64,000 nucleotides of DNA, taken from Pseudomonas allokribbensis (lineage in GTDB: Bacteria > Pseudomonadota > Gammaproteobacteria > Pseudomonadales > Pseudomonadaceae). The notes below the pieces were generated by a model. The model made no database searches. It had not been told where the DNA came from and worked only from the letters and a program-made list of their open reading frames with translations. A program made the translations under genes and the position numbers. The DNA lies in contig NZ_CP062252.1 in NCBI RefSeq assembly GCF_014863605.1, positions 4,039,001 through 4,103,000 of the forward strand, given 5' to 3'. This document shows, piece after piece, positions 26,974 to 35,750 of the stretch (position 1 is the stretch's first letter; each line of letters starts with the position of its first letter).

Positions 26974-27028
26974 ACCTAATTGTTTAGTCGCAATGACGGT
27001 GTAAGCCCCAATTAAAGGTTCTAGGCAA

Positions 27029-27400
27029 ATGTTCAAATACGTTCCCGATCCACCCGAAACTGACGTACCCAACGAGTCCGACCCAACTTCGCCCTACTCC
27101 TCCACCGATTCAAAAAAACTCCACGAAGCCGCCGAGCGCGCCCTCGACCATTACCTGAAACCCACCGCCCCGAAACAACACTGCCCCGGCCGCATGTTCC
27201 TCATCGCCCCCCACATCGATCAACATGCCTTGCTGGCCCACGCCTGCGAATCGATGGCCTCGGCCAGCGTGATGCTCAGCGACTTCGCCGCACTGCTGGA
27301 CCCGCCCTACCGCAGTGCCGTCCTGGGCATCGCCCAAGTGGTGATGTGTGGCGAACTCGCCGTGAACCGGGCGCTGGACACTCTCGATGCCACGACCTGA
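27029..27400 (+). CDS. DUF6124 (formerly DUF3077) family protein
   Basis: A 123-residue cytosolic protein of a Pseudomonas-restricted family. The opening MFKYVPDPPET and the central RMFLIAPHIDQHALLAHACESMASASVMLSDFA are its hallmarks; the C-terminal half is helical. The N-terminal 45 residues are polar and probably disordered. Function is unknown; members occur in several copies per genome, often after a structured leader like the one at 26896. It is followed by a small helical protein gene after ten bases. Confidence 0.85.
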   Translation: MFKYVPDPPETDVPNESDPTSPYSSTDSKKLHEAAERALDHYLKPTAPKQHCPGRMFLIAPHIDQHALLAHACESMASASVMLSDFAALLDPPYRSAVLGIAQVVMCGELAVNRALDTLDATT

Positions 27401-27410
27401 GGAACACCCC

Positions 27411-27692
27411 ATGGAAAGCAAATCCGATGCACACGTCGTCGCCGCCCTGATCTCCATCGGCCTCAACGAGAAAGACAGCCAATGGGCCGAAAAGGCCTGC
27501 CTGCTTCTGCTCGAGAGCGAAAGAAAATCCATCGTCACCGCCGCCCTCGAAGCCCTCGTCCAACTCGCCCGCAATCACGGCAAACTGGACCGAAACCGCG
27601 TAATGCCGGTACTTAACAGCGTAAAACGCAGATTTCCGAGCCTGACCAGCACGGTTGCCGCAACGCTGGATGAGATGGCGATGGCTGCGTAA
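27411..27692 (+). CDS. Small helical protein of unknown function
   Basis: A 93-residue protein with alternating helical segments (VVAALISIGLNEKDSQWAEKACLLLLESE and IVTAALEALVQLARNHGK). GAGG precedes ATG 27411; an earlier in-frame ATG at 27387 overlaps the DUF6124 end. The two genes form a small operon. I do not recognise the family; the amphipathic helices suggest a HEAT-like fold or a partner protein of the upstream gene. Confidence 0.6.
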   Translation: MESKSDAHVVAALISIGLNEKDSQWAEKACLLLLESERKSIVTAALEALVQLARNHGKLDRNRVMPVLNSVKRRFPSLTSTVAATLDEMAMAA

Positions 27693-27713
27693 CGCCTCAG
27701 GTAAAAGGGCGAG

Positions 27714-27751
27714 AAAAAACCCGCTGGCTCCGTGAAGGGAGACAGCGGGTT
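27714..27751. terminator. Terminator of the minus-strand 135-residue gene
   Basis: AACCCGCTG/CAGCGGGTT arms plus inner GCTCC/GGGAG pairing. On the minus strand the hairpin is followed by T6, so it mainly ends transcription from 28175. It may also slow the convergent small operon. Confidence 0.75.
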
Positions 27752-27767
27752 GTATAGGCGGACGCAA

Positions 27768-28175
27768 TCAGCGCCGAAAATCAGACAGGATAAACGGCGT
27801 ATGACCTCTCAAGTAACGATCGACCTCTTCCAACGAGTGCAATCCGTCGCTCGAAGAAACGATGGAGCCTTGAACATCCTGGCGAGTCAGGGTCACCGTA
27901 TAAACCCCCTCTTCCTCCAGCAGAACGCCGGTGAATCTGACCTGTTGCCCGCCTTCTTCTGCAAAGGAAGTCACTGTCAGGCTTCGAGACGCCAGCGTCG
28001 TCACACGATCCTTGAGCACTTTGCTCTTTGCTATCACTTCCCTGGCCACAACCCAAGTGCCAACCGCCACAGCAGCGTTGAGCACAGCCATATACCCGTA
28101 AGACCAGCGCCCGTGCGACGAGTGCTTCTCGCCCAACCACTCGGCAAACTGGAAAATCATGTGCCACACGTCCAT
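27768..28175 (-). CDS. Hypothetical protein with one membrane-like segment
   Basis: A 135-residue protein. One hydrophobic stretch (YGYMAVLNAAVAVGTWVVA) lies near the N-terminus, followed by a soluble domain with LASRSLTVTSFAEEGGQQVRFTGVLLEEEGVYTVTLTRQD, which looks like a beta-rich fold. ATG 28175 has AGGA nine bases upstream; a longer version would start at 28202. It lies beside an FKBP gene on the same strand. I do not recognise the family. Confidence 0.55.
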   Translation of the reverse strand: MDVWHMIFQFAEWLGEKHSSHGRWSYGYMAVLNAAVAVGTWVVAREVIAKSKVLKDRVTTLASRSLTVTSFAEEGGQQVRFTGVLLEEEGVYTVTLTRQDVQGSIVSSSDGLHSLEEVDRYLRGHTPFILSDFRR

Positions 28176-28211
28176 GCGCCAATTCCTGACTGTGATCATC
28201 AAACGCCGGAA

Positions 28212-28550
28212 TCAATCCTCCCGCGTCAAAACCTCGAGCAACTCAATCTCGAACACCAGATTCGAATTCGGCGGGATCTTGCCCATCGTCCGCTCGCCAT
28301 AGCCCAAATGCGCCGGCACCCGCAGTTTGCGTTTACCGCCGACCTGCATGCCCATGATCCCTTGATCCCAGCCCTTGATCACCCGGCCCGTGCCGATCAC
28401 GCACTGGAACGGCTTGCCCCGGCTCCAGGAGGAGTCAAACTCGGTGCCGTCTTCCAGCCAACCGGTGTATTGGGTGGTGATCAATGCGCCTTTGACGGCG
28501 GCTTTTCCGTCGCCGGGCTGAAGATCGATTATCTGCAGTTCATCATTCAT
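28212..28550 (-). CDS. FKBP-type peptidyl-prolyl isomerase
   Basis: A 112-residue single-domain cytosolic FKBP with GALITTQYTGWLEDGTEFDSS, VIGTGRVIKGWDQGIMGMQVGGKRKL and NSNLVFEIELLEV. These cover the standard active-site loops of FKBP isomerases. It should speed proline isomerisation in protein folding. No signal peptide or chaperone insert is present. ATG 28550 is chosen; the open frame further upstream overlaps the divergent promoter. Confidence 0.93.
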   Translation of the reverse strand: MNDELQIIDLQPGDGKAAVKGALITTQYTGWLEDGTEFDSSWSRGKPFQCVIGTGRVIKGWDQGIMGMQVGGKRKLRVPAHLGYGERTMGKIPPNSNLVFEIELLEVLTRED

Positions 28551-28692
28551 AACATTCACTCTATTGTTCCGCTGGCCGCCGTTTTCCCAGAAATGCCGGC
28601 CATTGGCAACCGTTTGACCCAGCATTGGTCGTGATGGATGATGGCCACCCGCTACCAACCCCGAATCGATAAGCCATGTCAGCGATGCTTGA

Positions 28693-29769
28693 ATGACTCA
28701 ACTCTGGATCGGTTTCGCCCTCGTCGTTGTGTTGATGGTCGTGATCGCCGTGTTGATTCGTCGCGAGCGTGCCCTGCGTCGGCAGCTCGGCGAATACCGT
28801 GAACTGCTCACCCGCGCCGCCGAAGGCCAGAACATTCACCAGGATGGCGATGCCGAACGTTTCAAGCGCAGTCAGTATTTCGCCCGAATCGGCACCTGGG
28901 ATTGGGAAGTCGACACGGATCGGCTCTATTGGTCCGACGCAATCTTCGGCATGTTCGGGTTCAAGATCGGCGAAGTGACGCCTTCCTACGCCTTGTTTTG
29001 TTCCTGCGTGCACCCGGACGACCGCGCCAAGGTACGCGCCGGGGAATTGCGTTGCCTGGAAACCGGTGAGAACCACGACGAGGAATACCGCGTGGTCTGG
29101 CCCGACGGCACGATTCGCTGGCTAAGGGAAACCGGCAACGTGGTGAAGAACGACCACGACGCGATGATCAAGATGATGGGCGTGGTGCGCGATATCACTG
29201 AAGAAAAAGCCTCGGCCAGTTACCTCCAGCACCTGGCTCACTTCGATCCGCTGACCGGTCTGCCCAATCGGCTGGTGTTGGAAGAACGCCTGTCGGAAGC
29301 GCTGGAACATGCGCGCGCCACCACGACTCGGGTGGCGCTGGTGTTCGTCGACCTCAACGGTTTCAAAGCCATCAACGACCGCTACGGCCATGCCGCCGGC
29401 GACCGCGTTTTGATCACCACCGCCACGCGCCTGAAACGCATCCTGCGGGTCAGCGACACCGTCGCCCGCATCGGCGGCGACGAGTTCGTGGTCATTTTCC
29501 AGGGCCTCGCCCCCGGCCTGAACCTGCAGGACGAAGCGCGCAATATCTGCCAGAAACTCTTCATCGAACTGTCCCCGCCGATCACCATCGGCAACGAACA
29601 ACGCCACATCGGCACCAGCCTCGGCGTCGCCGTGTTCCCCGACCATGCGCCGACCATGGACCGATTGCTGCATATTGCGGATCTGGCGATGTATGAGGCC
29701 AAGCGCAGCGGGAATAATCAGTATCGGTTGGGTGGCGGGCAGGCGGTGACTCACAGTCGGGTCGATTGA
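28693..29769 (+). CDS. Membrane-anchored PAS-GGDEF diguanylate cyclase
   Basis: A 358-residue protein that should make cyclic di-GMP. Order: one membrane helix (residues 5-22), a short coiled coil, a PAS domain about 60-172 (FARIGTWDWEVDTDRLYWSDAIFGMFG, MMGVVRDITEEK), and a GGDEF domain about 180-345. The active motif GGDEF is intact at 261-265 and an RxxD inhibitory site (RVSD, 252-255) lies five residues before it, so product inhibition is likely. No EAL domain. It is divergent from the FKBP gene. Confidence 0.93.
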   Translation: MTQLWIGFALVVVLMVVIAVLIRRERALRRQLGEYRELLTRAAEGQNIHQDGDAERFKRSQYFARIGTWDWEVDTDRLYWSDAIFGMFGFKIGEVTPSYALFCSCVHPDDRAKVRAGELRCLETGENHDEEYRVVWPDGTIRWLRETGNVVKNDHDAMIKMMGVVRDITEEKASASYLQHLAHFDPLTGLPNRLVLEERLSEALEHARATTTRVALVFVDLNGFKAINDRYGHAAGDRVLITTATRLKRILRVSDTVARIGGDEFVVIFQGLAPGLNLQDEARNICQKLFIELSPPITIGNEQRHIGTSLGVAVFPDHAPTMDRLLHIADLAMYEAKRSGNNQYRLGGGQAVTHSRVD

Positions 29770-29772
29770 ATC

Positions 29773-30237
29773 TCAGCGCTCAGGGGTACCGAACACGACA
29801 CCGTTGAAGGTATGCGTGCAGCACTGGCAGTTGGGCATCATGTCTTCAGCCTTCAGGTCGGGATTGACGATTTGCAGGCGCTTATTCTCATCGACGTATA
29901 ACCCGCTGTAGATGCTGGACTCACCCATCCCCACGACATCCCTTCGCTCATGTTCATGCAGAGCGACCATCCAGAACACCGGTTCCTGCCGATCCAGCCG
30001 CGACACAGCCTCACTGAAAATCTCATCCCAGTCGCCGCCGACACGAGACAAAAGAAAACGAAACAACGGTGTGTAATCGTAGCCATGGTGTTTGATGCCA
30101 TGCATCGAGCCGCGTGTAGCCTCGCTGTGGATTTCAGCCTTGGTGTTTCGCTGATGCCGATAATGCCCGCCCGGGTTGTTGCGCCAGACGTTGTGGGCCG
30201 TGGTGTTTTCTTTGCGGTAGAGGGGTTTCTTTTCCAA
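29773..30237 (-). CDS. Conserved protein of unknown function with a C-terminal CxCC motif
   Basis: A 154-residue protein. A basic N-terminus (KAEIHSEATRGSMHGIKHHGYDYTPLFRFLLSRVG) precedes an acidic middle part and SSIYSGLYVDENKRLQIVNPDLKAEDMMPNCQCCTHTFNG at the end. The clustered cysteines (NCQCC) and the His/Lys-rich N-terminus could bind metal or nucleic acid. I know of similar unnamed proteins in proteobacteria but cannot assign a function. It ends three bases from the convergent diguanylate cyclase. Confidence 0.65.
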   Translation of the reverse strand: MEKKPLYRKENTTAHNVWRNNPGGHYRHQRNTKAEIHSEATRGSMHGIKHHGYDYTPLFRFLLSRVGGDWDEIFSEAVSRLDRQEPVFWMVALHEHERRDVVGMGESSIYSGLYVDENKRLQIVNPDLKAEDMMPNCQCCTHTFNGVVFGTPER

Positions 30238-30338
30238 CGAATTGCTCCTGACATCCAGTCACTCGAAACGCCCCTCGCGTTTTACCCGAACGGCGCTCGA
30301 ATGCAATCAGCCGTCCATGGCCAATTGTTGCTGGCGGT

Positions 30339-30647
30339 CTAACGCTCCACCGGCTTGATATCCACAATCGTCCCATTAGTAATCATCACCATCACGTACT
30401 TGTCGTTCATCTGCACCCACTGCGCCTGTGGCTCTGGCTGCTTGAGGCCTTTCTGTTTCCAGTTGTTGATGGCTTTTTCGCTGCGCTGATAGACATCCGG
30501 AGCACGGTCGTTGACCTTCAGTTCGCGGCCATCGATGGGCGAACGTTCGACGGTGTCGGCCGAGGTTGGCGCCGCTTGAACGAGCGGGCTGATCCCGGTG
30601 ATGCCGGCGACGAGGGCCAGGCTGGCGATCAGGGTCTTGTTGTTCAT
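30339..30647 (-). CDS. Small secreted RcnB-like protein
   Basis: A 102-residue protein with a signal peptide ending at VQAAP. The mature part has the short RcnB-like pattern, with NNWKQKGLKQPEPQAQWVQMNDKYVMVMITNGTIVDIKP. RcnB proteins are periplasmic and affect nickel/cobalt balance, but short Pseudomonas members are common and uncharacterised. GGAGG lies upstream of ATG 30647. It stands alone, 96 bases from the next gene. Confidence 0.6.
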   Translation of the reverse strand: MNNKTLIASLALVAGITGISPLVQAAPTSADTVERSPIDGRELKVNDRAPDVYQRSEKAINNWKQKGLKQPEPQAQWVQMNDKYVMVMITNGTIVDIKPVER

Positions 30648-30757
30648 CGGTGAACCTCCTTCAGATGTGTGATACCTGAACTCCGACTGCGGGGTTCTGG
30701 AATCATTCCTTGTTTCTTGATGATGACGGATTGGAAAGTGTAGTCGCCCCCAGACGC

Positions 30758-30780
30758 ATTGATCCGATACACGCATCAAT
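30758..30780. promoter_or_regulatory. LysR-type palindrome upstream of the carboxylate transporter
   Basis: ATTGAT-N11-ATCAAT, a T-N11-A arrangement, about 115 bases upstream of the transporter start. ATTGAT half-sites also occur at 33889 and 33919 in front of the nearby LysR gene, which suggests one regulator for both. Confidence 0.55.
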
Positions 30781-30894
30781 CCATGCCAACTATGCAATTA
30801 ACAGATCGATCCCCCTGCGCCACTATCCGCCCCAATAAAAACCGTGCGCCGCCTCCCCGTCGCGCACGTCATAAAAGCGGTGGAGTATTTTTCG

Positions 30895-32187
30895 ATGACA
30901 GCCTCAATCCCACACGGCGGCTCGCGGGCCGGCGCTATTTTCCGGGTCACCTCGGGCAACTTCCTCGAACAGTTCGACTTCTTTCTGTTCGGCTTCTACG
31001 CCACGCAGATCGCGTCGGTGTTCTTTCCGGCGAGCAGCGAGTTCGCTTCCCTGATGATGACGTTCGCGGTGTTCGGCGCAGGCTTTTTGATGCGTCCGCT
31101 GGGGGCGATCGTGCTCGGTGCGTACATCGATGACGTCGGGCGTCGCAAAGGTTTGATCGTCACCCTGTCGATCATGGCCAGCGGCACGATATTGATTGTG
31201 CTGGTACCCGGATACGAAACCATTGGCCTGTTTGCCCCGGCGCTGGTGCTGGTCGGGCGCTTGCTGCAGGGCTTCTCGGCCGGTGCTGAACTGGGCGGCG
31301 TTTCGGTGTATCTCTCGGAGATTGCCACACCGGGCCGCAAAGGTTTCTTCACGGCCTGGCAGTCGGCCAGCCAACAGGTTGCGATCATAGTTGCCGCTGC
31401 GCTGGGCTTTGCCTTGAACCAGTGGATGGCGCCGGACGTGATTGCCGATTGGGGCTGGCGGATTCCGTTTTTCGTCGGTTGCATGATCGTGCCGTTCATC
31501 TTCCTGCTGCGTCGCAACCTGGCGGAAACCGAAGAGTTCGCCGCCCGCAAACATCGCCCGAGCATGAAAGAAGTGTTCCGCACCCTCGGCCAGAACTGGG
31601 TCGTGGTGCTTGGCGGGATGTTGATGGTTGCCCTGACCACCACCGCGTTCTACCTGATCACCGTGTACGCGCCGACCTTCGGTAAAACCGTGCTGCACCT
31701 GAGCACGTCGGATGCGTTGCTGGTGACGTTGCTGGTGGGCGTTTCGAACTTCTTCTGGCTGCCGATTGGCGGCGCGCTGTCCGACCGGATTGGCCGTCGT
31801 CCGCTGTTGATTGCCATGTCGTTGCTTGCCCTGGCCACCACGTATCCGGCGCTGTCGTATCTGGTGCAGGCGCCGAGCTTCAGCCACATGCTGATGTCGC
31901 TGCTGTGGCTGTCGTTCATCTACGGCATGTACAACGGCGCGATGATTCCGGCGCTGACCGAAATCATGCCGGTGGAAGTGCGGGTGGCCGGTTTCTCGCT
32001 GGCCTACAGCCTCGCTACCGCCGTGTTCGGTGGGTTCACGCCGGCAATGTCGACCTTCCTGATTCAGTACACCGGCGACAAAGCCGCACCGGGTTACTGG
32101 ATGAGCGTCGGCGCGCTGTGTGCGTTGTGCGCGACGCTGTATCTGTATCGCCGTGCGGGCGGTCGTCTGCAACCTGCGGTCGCTTGA
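30895..32187 (+). CDS. MFS citrate/tricarboxylate:proton symporter
   Basis: A 430-residue transporter of the metabolite:H+ symporter family. The opening [26 protein letters not shown] and the MFS loop [24 protein letters not shown] match citrate and tricarballylate permeases (CitA/TcuC-like). About 12 spans. GGAG precedes ATG 30895. It lies 13 bases from a gene whose product resembles aconitate isomerase, so the substrate may be trans-aconitate, citrate or tricarballylate. A candidate LysR site is upstream. Confidence 0.85.
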   Translation: MTASIPHGGSRAGAIFRVTSGNFLEQFDFFLFGFYATQIASVFFPASSEFASLMMTFAVFGAGFLMRPLGAIVLGAYIDDVGRRKGLIVTLSIMASGTILIVLVPGYETIGLFAPALVLVGRLLQGFSAGAELGGVSVYLSEIATPGRKGFFTAWQSASQQVAIIVAAALGFALNQWMAPDVIADWGWRIPFFVGCMIVPFIFLLRRNLAETEEFAARKHRPSMKEVFRTLGQNWVVVLGGMLMVALTTTAFYLITVYAPTFGKTVLHLSTSDALLVTLLVGVSNFFWLPIGGALSDRIGRRPLLIAMSLLALATTYPALSYLVQAPSFSHMLMSLLWLSFIYGMYNGAMIPALTEIMPVEVRVAGFSLAYSLATAVFGGFTPAMSTFLIQYTGDKAAPGYWMSVGALCALCATLYLYRRAGGRLQPAVA

Positions 32188-32200
32188 GGAGCCCGCCGAC

Positions 32201-32968
32201 ATGAAAAAGCTCTTCAATCTGACCGCCCTCGCCCTCCTCGCCTTCAGCGCATTCGCCCAGGCCGAGGAGTTGCGGGTGATGACTTCCGGCGGCTTCACCG
32301 CGGCTTATAAAGTCCTCAGCCCGAAGTTCGCCGCGAACACCGGCAACACCCTCGACACCATTCTCGGCCCGTCGATGGGCAAGGCCCCGGAAGCGATCCC
32401 CAATCGCCTCGCCCGGGGTGAGCAGGCCGACGTGGTGATCATGGTCGGCTACGCCCTCGACGACTTGATCAAACAAGGCAAGGTCGACCCGGCTTCTCGG
32501 GTTGAGCTGGCGGATTCACGGATCGGCCTGGTGGTGCGCGAAGGCGCGCCGAAACCGGACATCAGCAACGTCGACGCCCTGAAGAAAACCCTGCTCGATT
32601 CACAATCAGTGGCCTACTCGGACAGCGCCAGCGGCGTGTACATCGAGCAGCAATTGTTCAAGAAGCTTGGCATCGAAGATCAGCTGAAACCGAAGGCGAA
32701 GATGATCCCGAAAATCCCTGTGGGCTCGGTGGTTGCGACCGGTGACTATCAATTGGGCTTCCAGCAGGTCAGCGAATTGCTGCCGGTGCCGGGGGTGAGT
32801 TTTGTCGGGAAGATTCCGGAGTCGGTGCAGTCGGTAACACGTTTTGCAGCGGGTATTCCGGTCGGTGCGCAACATCCGCAGGAAGCCAAGGCGTTGCTCG
32901 CCTATCTGGCCGCGCCGGCCGCCCAGGCCGACGTACAGGCCACGGGGCTGGACTCGGTCAAGCGCTGA
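32201..32968 (+). CDS. ais: ModA-family periplasmic protein, probable aconitate isomerase
   Basis: A 255-residue secreted protein (signal peptide ending FAQA before EELRVMTSGGFTAAYKVL) with the ModA-type solute-binding fold. A simple molybdate-binding role is unlikely because no modBC genes follow and it is coupled to a carboxylate symporter. The Pseudomonas trans-aconitate isomerase (Ais) is a periplasmic ModA-like protein from a comparable neighbourhood, and I think this is the same kind; it would convert trans- to cis-aconitate before uptake. The assignment relies on recollection and gene context. Alternative: a binding protein for an unknown anion. Confidence 0.6.
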   Translation: MKKLFNLTALALLAFSAFAQAEELRVMTSGGFTAAYKVLSPKFAANTGNTLDTILGPSMGKAPEAIPNRLARGEQADVVIMVGYALDDLIKQGKVDPASRVELADSRIGLVVREGAPKPDISNVDALKKTLLDSQSVAYSDSASGVYIEQQLFKKLGIEDQLKPKAKMIPKIPVGSVVATGDYQLGFQQVSELLPVPGVSFVGKIPESVQSVTRFAAGIPVGAQHPQEAKALLAYLAAPAAQADVQATGLDSVKR

Positions 32969-33872
32969 CCTTAGGCGGCTGGACTTTCATTTCCACCACC
33001 AGCCGCTCCAGTTCCAATGCCGCCGGGGTCAGCGTACGGCCCCGGCGCTTGATGATGCCCACGCTGCGCATCACTTGCGGACCGGTCAGCGGCACCCGCG
33101 TCAGGATCGGATGATCCGCCGCCGGCATCGCCATCAACGGCACCGCCGCCACACCCAACCCCGCTTCCACCAGACCGATCATCGTTGTCACGTGCAGGGT
33201 TTCGCAGATGCTCGGCCGCTGCGGCACCACCTTCGCCAGTGCCTGATCGAGCAAAAAGCGATTGCCCGAGGTCTTGTCCAGCGAGATGTAATCCTGCTGG
33301 TAAAACTCGTCCCAACTGACGCTGCTGCGCCCGGCCAAGGGGTGATCGCGGCGGCAGGCCACCACGTAGCTCTCCTGCACCAGCGGCTCGAAATCCACGC
33401 CCGCCTCCTGGGTACCCATGAAACTCAGGCCGAAATCCGCCTCGCCATTGACCACCGCAGTCAGCACGTCATGGGCGCTGGAATCGAGGACTTTGACTTT
33501 GATTCGCGGGAACTGCTGGTGATAGCGAGCGACCACGCGCGGCATGAAGTAATACGCCGCCGACGGCACGCAGGCGACAGTGACGTGGCCCTGCCGATTC
33601 GAGGCGACTTCGCTGATGCCGAGCAACGCCACGTCCAGATCATCCAGCAAACGCTCGACACTCGGCATGAAGCCACGTCCGGCCTGGGTCAGGCTGACTT
33701 TGCGTGTGGTGCGCTCGAACAGCTTCACGCCAAGGGCGTCTTCAAGCTTTTCGATGCGTCGGCTCAGGGCCGGTTGCGAGATGCGCACGGTGTCCGCGGC
33801 CTTACGGAAACTGCCCTGCTCGACCACGGCGCGAAAGGCTTGCAGGTCGTTGAGGTCGAAGTTGATGGCCAT
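32958..33872 (-). CDS. LysR family transcriptional regulator
   Basis: A 304-residue LysR protein with a normal N-terminal winged helix (FDLNDLQAFRAVVEQGSFRKAADTVRISQPALSRRIEKLEDALG) and effector domain (SFMGTQEAGVDFEPLVQESYVVAC). Its 3' end overlaps the isomerase-like gene by 11 bases in convergent orientation. ATTGAT half-sites near its own start recur in a palindrome upstream of the transporter. It probably activates the transporter and isomerase genes when the tricarboxylate is present. Confidence 0.85.
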   Translation of the reverse strand: MAINFDLNDLQAFRAVVEQGSFRKAADTVRISQPALSRRIEKLEDALGVKLFERTTRKVSLTQAGRGFMPSVERLLDDLDVALLGISEVASNRQGHVTVACVPSAAYYFMPRVVARYHQQFPRIKVKVLDSSAHDVLTAVVNGEADFGLSFMGTQEAGVDFEPLVQESYVVACRRDHPLAGRSSVSWDEFYQQDYISLDKTSGNRFLLDQALAKVVPQRPSICETLHVTTMIGLVEAGLGVAAVPLMAMPAADHPILTRVPLTGPQVMRSVGIIKRRGRTLTPAALELERLVVEMKVQPPKVSA

Positions 33873-33978
33873 GGGAGACTCGGGAGGAATTGATTCGCTG
33901 AGGCTATAAATGTAACCAATTGATGCAAATTATTACAGAACCTCGATTCGATCCCCCCATAGGGCGGCCAGCCCCGGC

Positions 33979-34596
33979 CTACTGGATGGGTGCCGGAAAT
34001 TGCCGCTGGATCGTCGCCAGGGTTCGACGCCGAATCCAGCCGCTGGCCAGGCGGATCGCCAGCCAATACGGTGTGAACAACCATCGGGTTCGAGTGTTGG
34101 GGCAAAACACGAACGTTTCGGTGCGTAACGTACGTGCGCCCTCTGCCTGTTCGATGACTTGAAAACGCAACACCAGCCTGGCGACGCGAGAATCGTCCAG
34201 CGACATGAACGCCGGAGCATCCGCCACAAGGCAAGCGTCCAGATCCGGGCGCCAAAAACGCCCCGCCAGTCCCAGGGACACTTCGTGCTCAGTGCGCCGC
34301 AGCAAGGTGAAGGTGTCAAAACCAAACGGCGCGGGCGCGGGTTGCGGTCGGTTGCCGATGGCTCTGATCAGCTTTGCCGGCAGTTCGCGCAGACGAAGCA
34401 AGGCATCGGCCACCCGATCCGCGCGCATGTCCAAGGCACACACGGCGGCGATGATGGCATCGGGCTGAGCATCAATTGCGCCCGATTGGTGAAACTCGTA
34501 AAAGTTGAATCGCGGAAGAAACGGCGAGGGTGAAATCCCGTGGGCATCGGTTCCGTCGCCATAGATCCCGAGCGTTTTCCAGAATGTCCCGAACAT
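33979..34596 (-). CDS. Conserved protein of unknown function (DUF2867-like ligand-binding fold suspected)
   Basis: A 205-residue protein without signal peptide. Features include GDGTDAHGISPSPFLPRFNFYEFHQSGAIDA at the start, DTFTLLRRTEHEVSLGLAGRFW in the middle, VARLVLRFQVIEQAEGARTLRTETFVFC and a C-terminus ending WFTPYWLAIRLASG-type residues. The order of beta strands around these motifs resembles START/SRPBCC-like or DUF2867 proteins. It is immediately downstream of the nine-gene lipid-like operon on the same strand, but a hairpin separates them. Confidence 0.5.
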   Translation of the reverse strand: MFGTFWKTLGIYGDGTDAHGISPSPFLPRFNFYEFHQSGAIDAQPDAIIAAVCALDMRADRVADALLRLRELPAKLIRAIGNRPQPAPAPFGFDTFTLLRRTEHEVSLGLAGRFWRPDLDACLVADAPAFMSLDDSRVARLVLRFQVIEQAEGARTLRTETFVFCPNTRTRWLFTPYWLAIRLASGWIRRRTLATIQRQFPAPIQ

Positions 34597-34630
34597 GCAG
34601 TGGCTTCCCTTTTCATCCGGTGGAGAGATC

Positions 34631-34674
34631 CGGAGTCCTTTCGGGAATGCCCGCAGACATCCCCGAAAGCTCCG
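34631..34674 (-). terminator. Hairpin at the end of the AfsA/KAS III operon
   Basis: Nested arms CGGAG/CTCCG and CTTTCGGG/CCCGAAAG with a 15-base loop, 14 bases after the KAS III stop. The T-tract is weak. It marks the likely operon end. Confidence 0.5.
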
Positions 34675-34688
34675 ACAGCATTGGCTCG

Positions 34689-35750
34689 TCAGGCTTCCAG
34701 ACGTTCGCCGGTGCCGGCCGCCTGCGTGGCCTTTTCAGGCACGTAGCACGGCGGCACGGCGAGCGTGCGCCGAAGGTCGAGCTTCAATGCGCCCCAGGAC
34801 AGACCGGCACCGAATCCGCACAGCACGACGTTCTGGGCCTGCGCTGTGCCAACTGCGCTGTGGCGAGACAGGACAATCGGAATCGATGTAGAGCTGGTGT
34901 TGCCGACATCGTCGATGTCGATCGGCATCTTCTCCGGCGCGACGCCGATCATCCGCCGCAGGTAGTTGAGCATGAACCCGTTTGCCTGGTGCAGCACCAG
35001 CAAGTCGAGCGACGCCGGCGTCAACCCCGTCGCCTCAAACAGCGACTTGACGGTCTGCGGTACCCGGTTCAGTGCAAAATTCATCACCGCCGTACCGTCC
35101 ATTTGCAGACGCTGGATCGAGGCACGAGTCTGGCTGTCACCCTCAGGCGTGTAGGCGATGTCGGATTCCAGGGCCTCACGACCACTACCGTCGGCTCCGC
35201 ACAGGAACTCGAACGTCCCCTCGCCCGCCTCCAGCAGAGTGGCCGACGCCGCATCGCCAAACAGCATCTTCACATGCCGGTCGCGCCCGTCCAGCAGCTT
35301 GGTGGTCACATCCCCGGTGCACAGCAACACCTTTTTGCAGGCGCCGGCGGCGATCAGCGCGCCGGCCTGAACCAGCGCAGTGACGTACCCCGAGCAACCG
35401 GCGGACACGTTCAGTACCAGACAGTGCTGGGGCAGTCCGAGCGCCTGCTGAACCAGGAAACCGACGCCCGGCACCCACGAGTCCGGAGTCTGGGTCACGA
35501 CGATCAGTCCGTCGATCTCCTGCGCTGCGCACACGCCCTGATCCAGCAGGTGACGGCACGCGGCGATCACCAGGTCGGACGTGGCCAGCGATCCGGCTTC
35601 CCTGATCGATTCGATGCCGGTGCTTTTGGCGATGCGGGCCACTTCCTTGGCGCCGAACAGTTCGGCGAAGTCGTCCAGCCCCACACGCCGTTCGGGCAAC
35701 GCGGACGTGACCGCACGCACGGTCACTCCGCAAAGGGTGCGCAGGGTCAT
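34689..35750 (-). CDS. 3-oxoacyl-ACP synthase III (KAS III) of the AfsA operon
   Basis: A 353-residue thiolase-fold enzyme that should condense an acyl thioester with malonyl-ACP to a beta-ketoacyl thioester. The catalytic triad is intact: Cys119 in NVSAGCSGYVTAL, His254 in LVLHQANGF and Asn284 in DDVGNTSSTSIP. It differs from the housekeeping FabH by length (about 320 usual) and by a longer C-terminal tail. Last gene of the nine-gene operon; its ATG overlaps the stop of the acyl carrier protein gene by four bases, so it probably works with that carrier. Product: substrate for the AfsA domain, by inference. Confidence 0.88.
   Translation of the reverse strand: MTLRTLCGVTVRAVTSALPERRVGLDDFAELFGAKEVARIAKSTGIESIREAGSLATSDLVIAACRHLLDQGVCAAQEIDGLIVVTQTPDSWVPGVGFLVQQALGLPQHCLVLNVSAGCSGYVTALVQAGALIAAGACKKVLLCTGDVTTKLLDGRDRHVKMLFGDAASATLLEAGEGTFEFLCGADGSGREALESDIAYTPEGDSQTRASIQRLQMDGTAVMNFALNRVPQTVKSLFEATGLTPASLDLLVLHQANGFMLNYLRRMIGVAPEKMPIDIDDVGNTSSTSIPIVLSRHSAVGTAQAQNVVLCGFGAGLSWGALKLDLRRTLAVPPCYVPEKATQAAGTGERLEA

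Noticed and set aside
30843..30868. CGTGCGC/GCGCACG inverted repeat in the leader of the tricarboxylate symporter gene
   Set aside because: Seven-base arms without a T-tract or family resemblance; could form by chance in GC-rich DNA.
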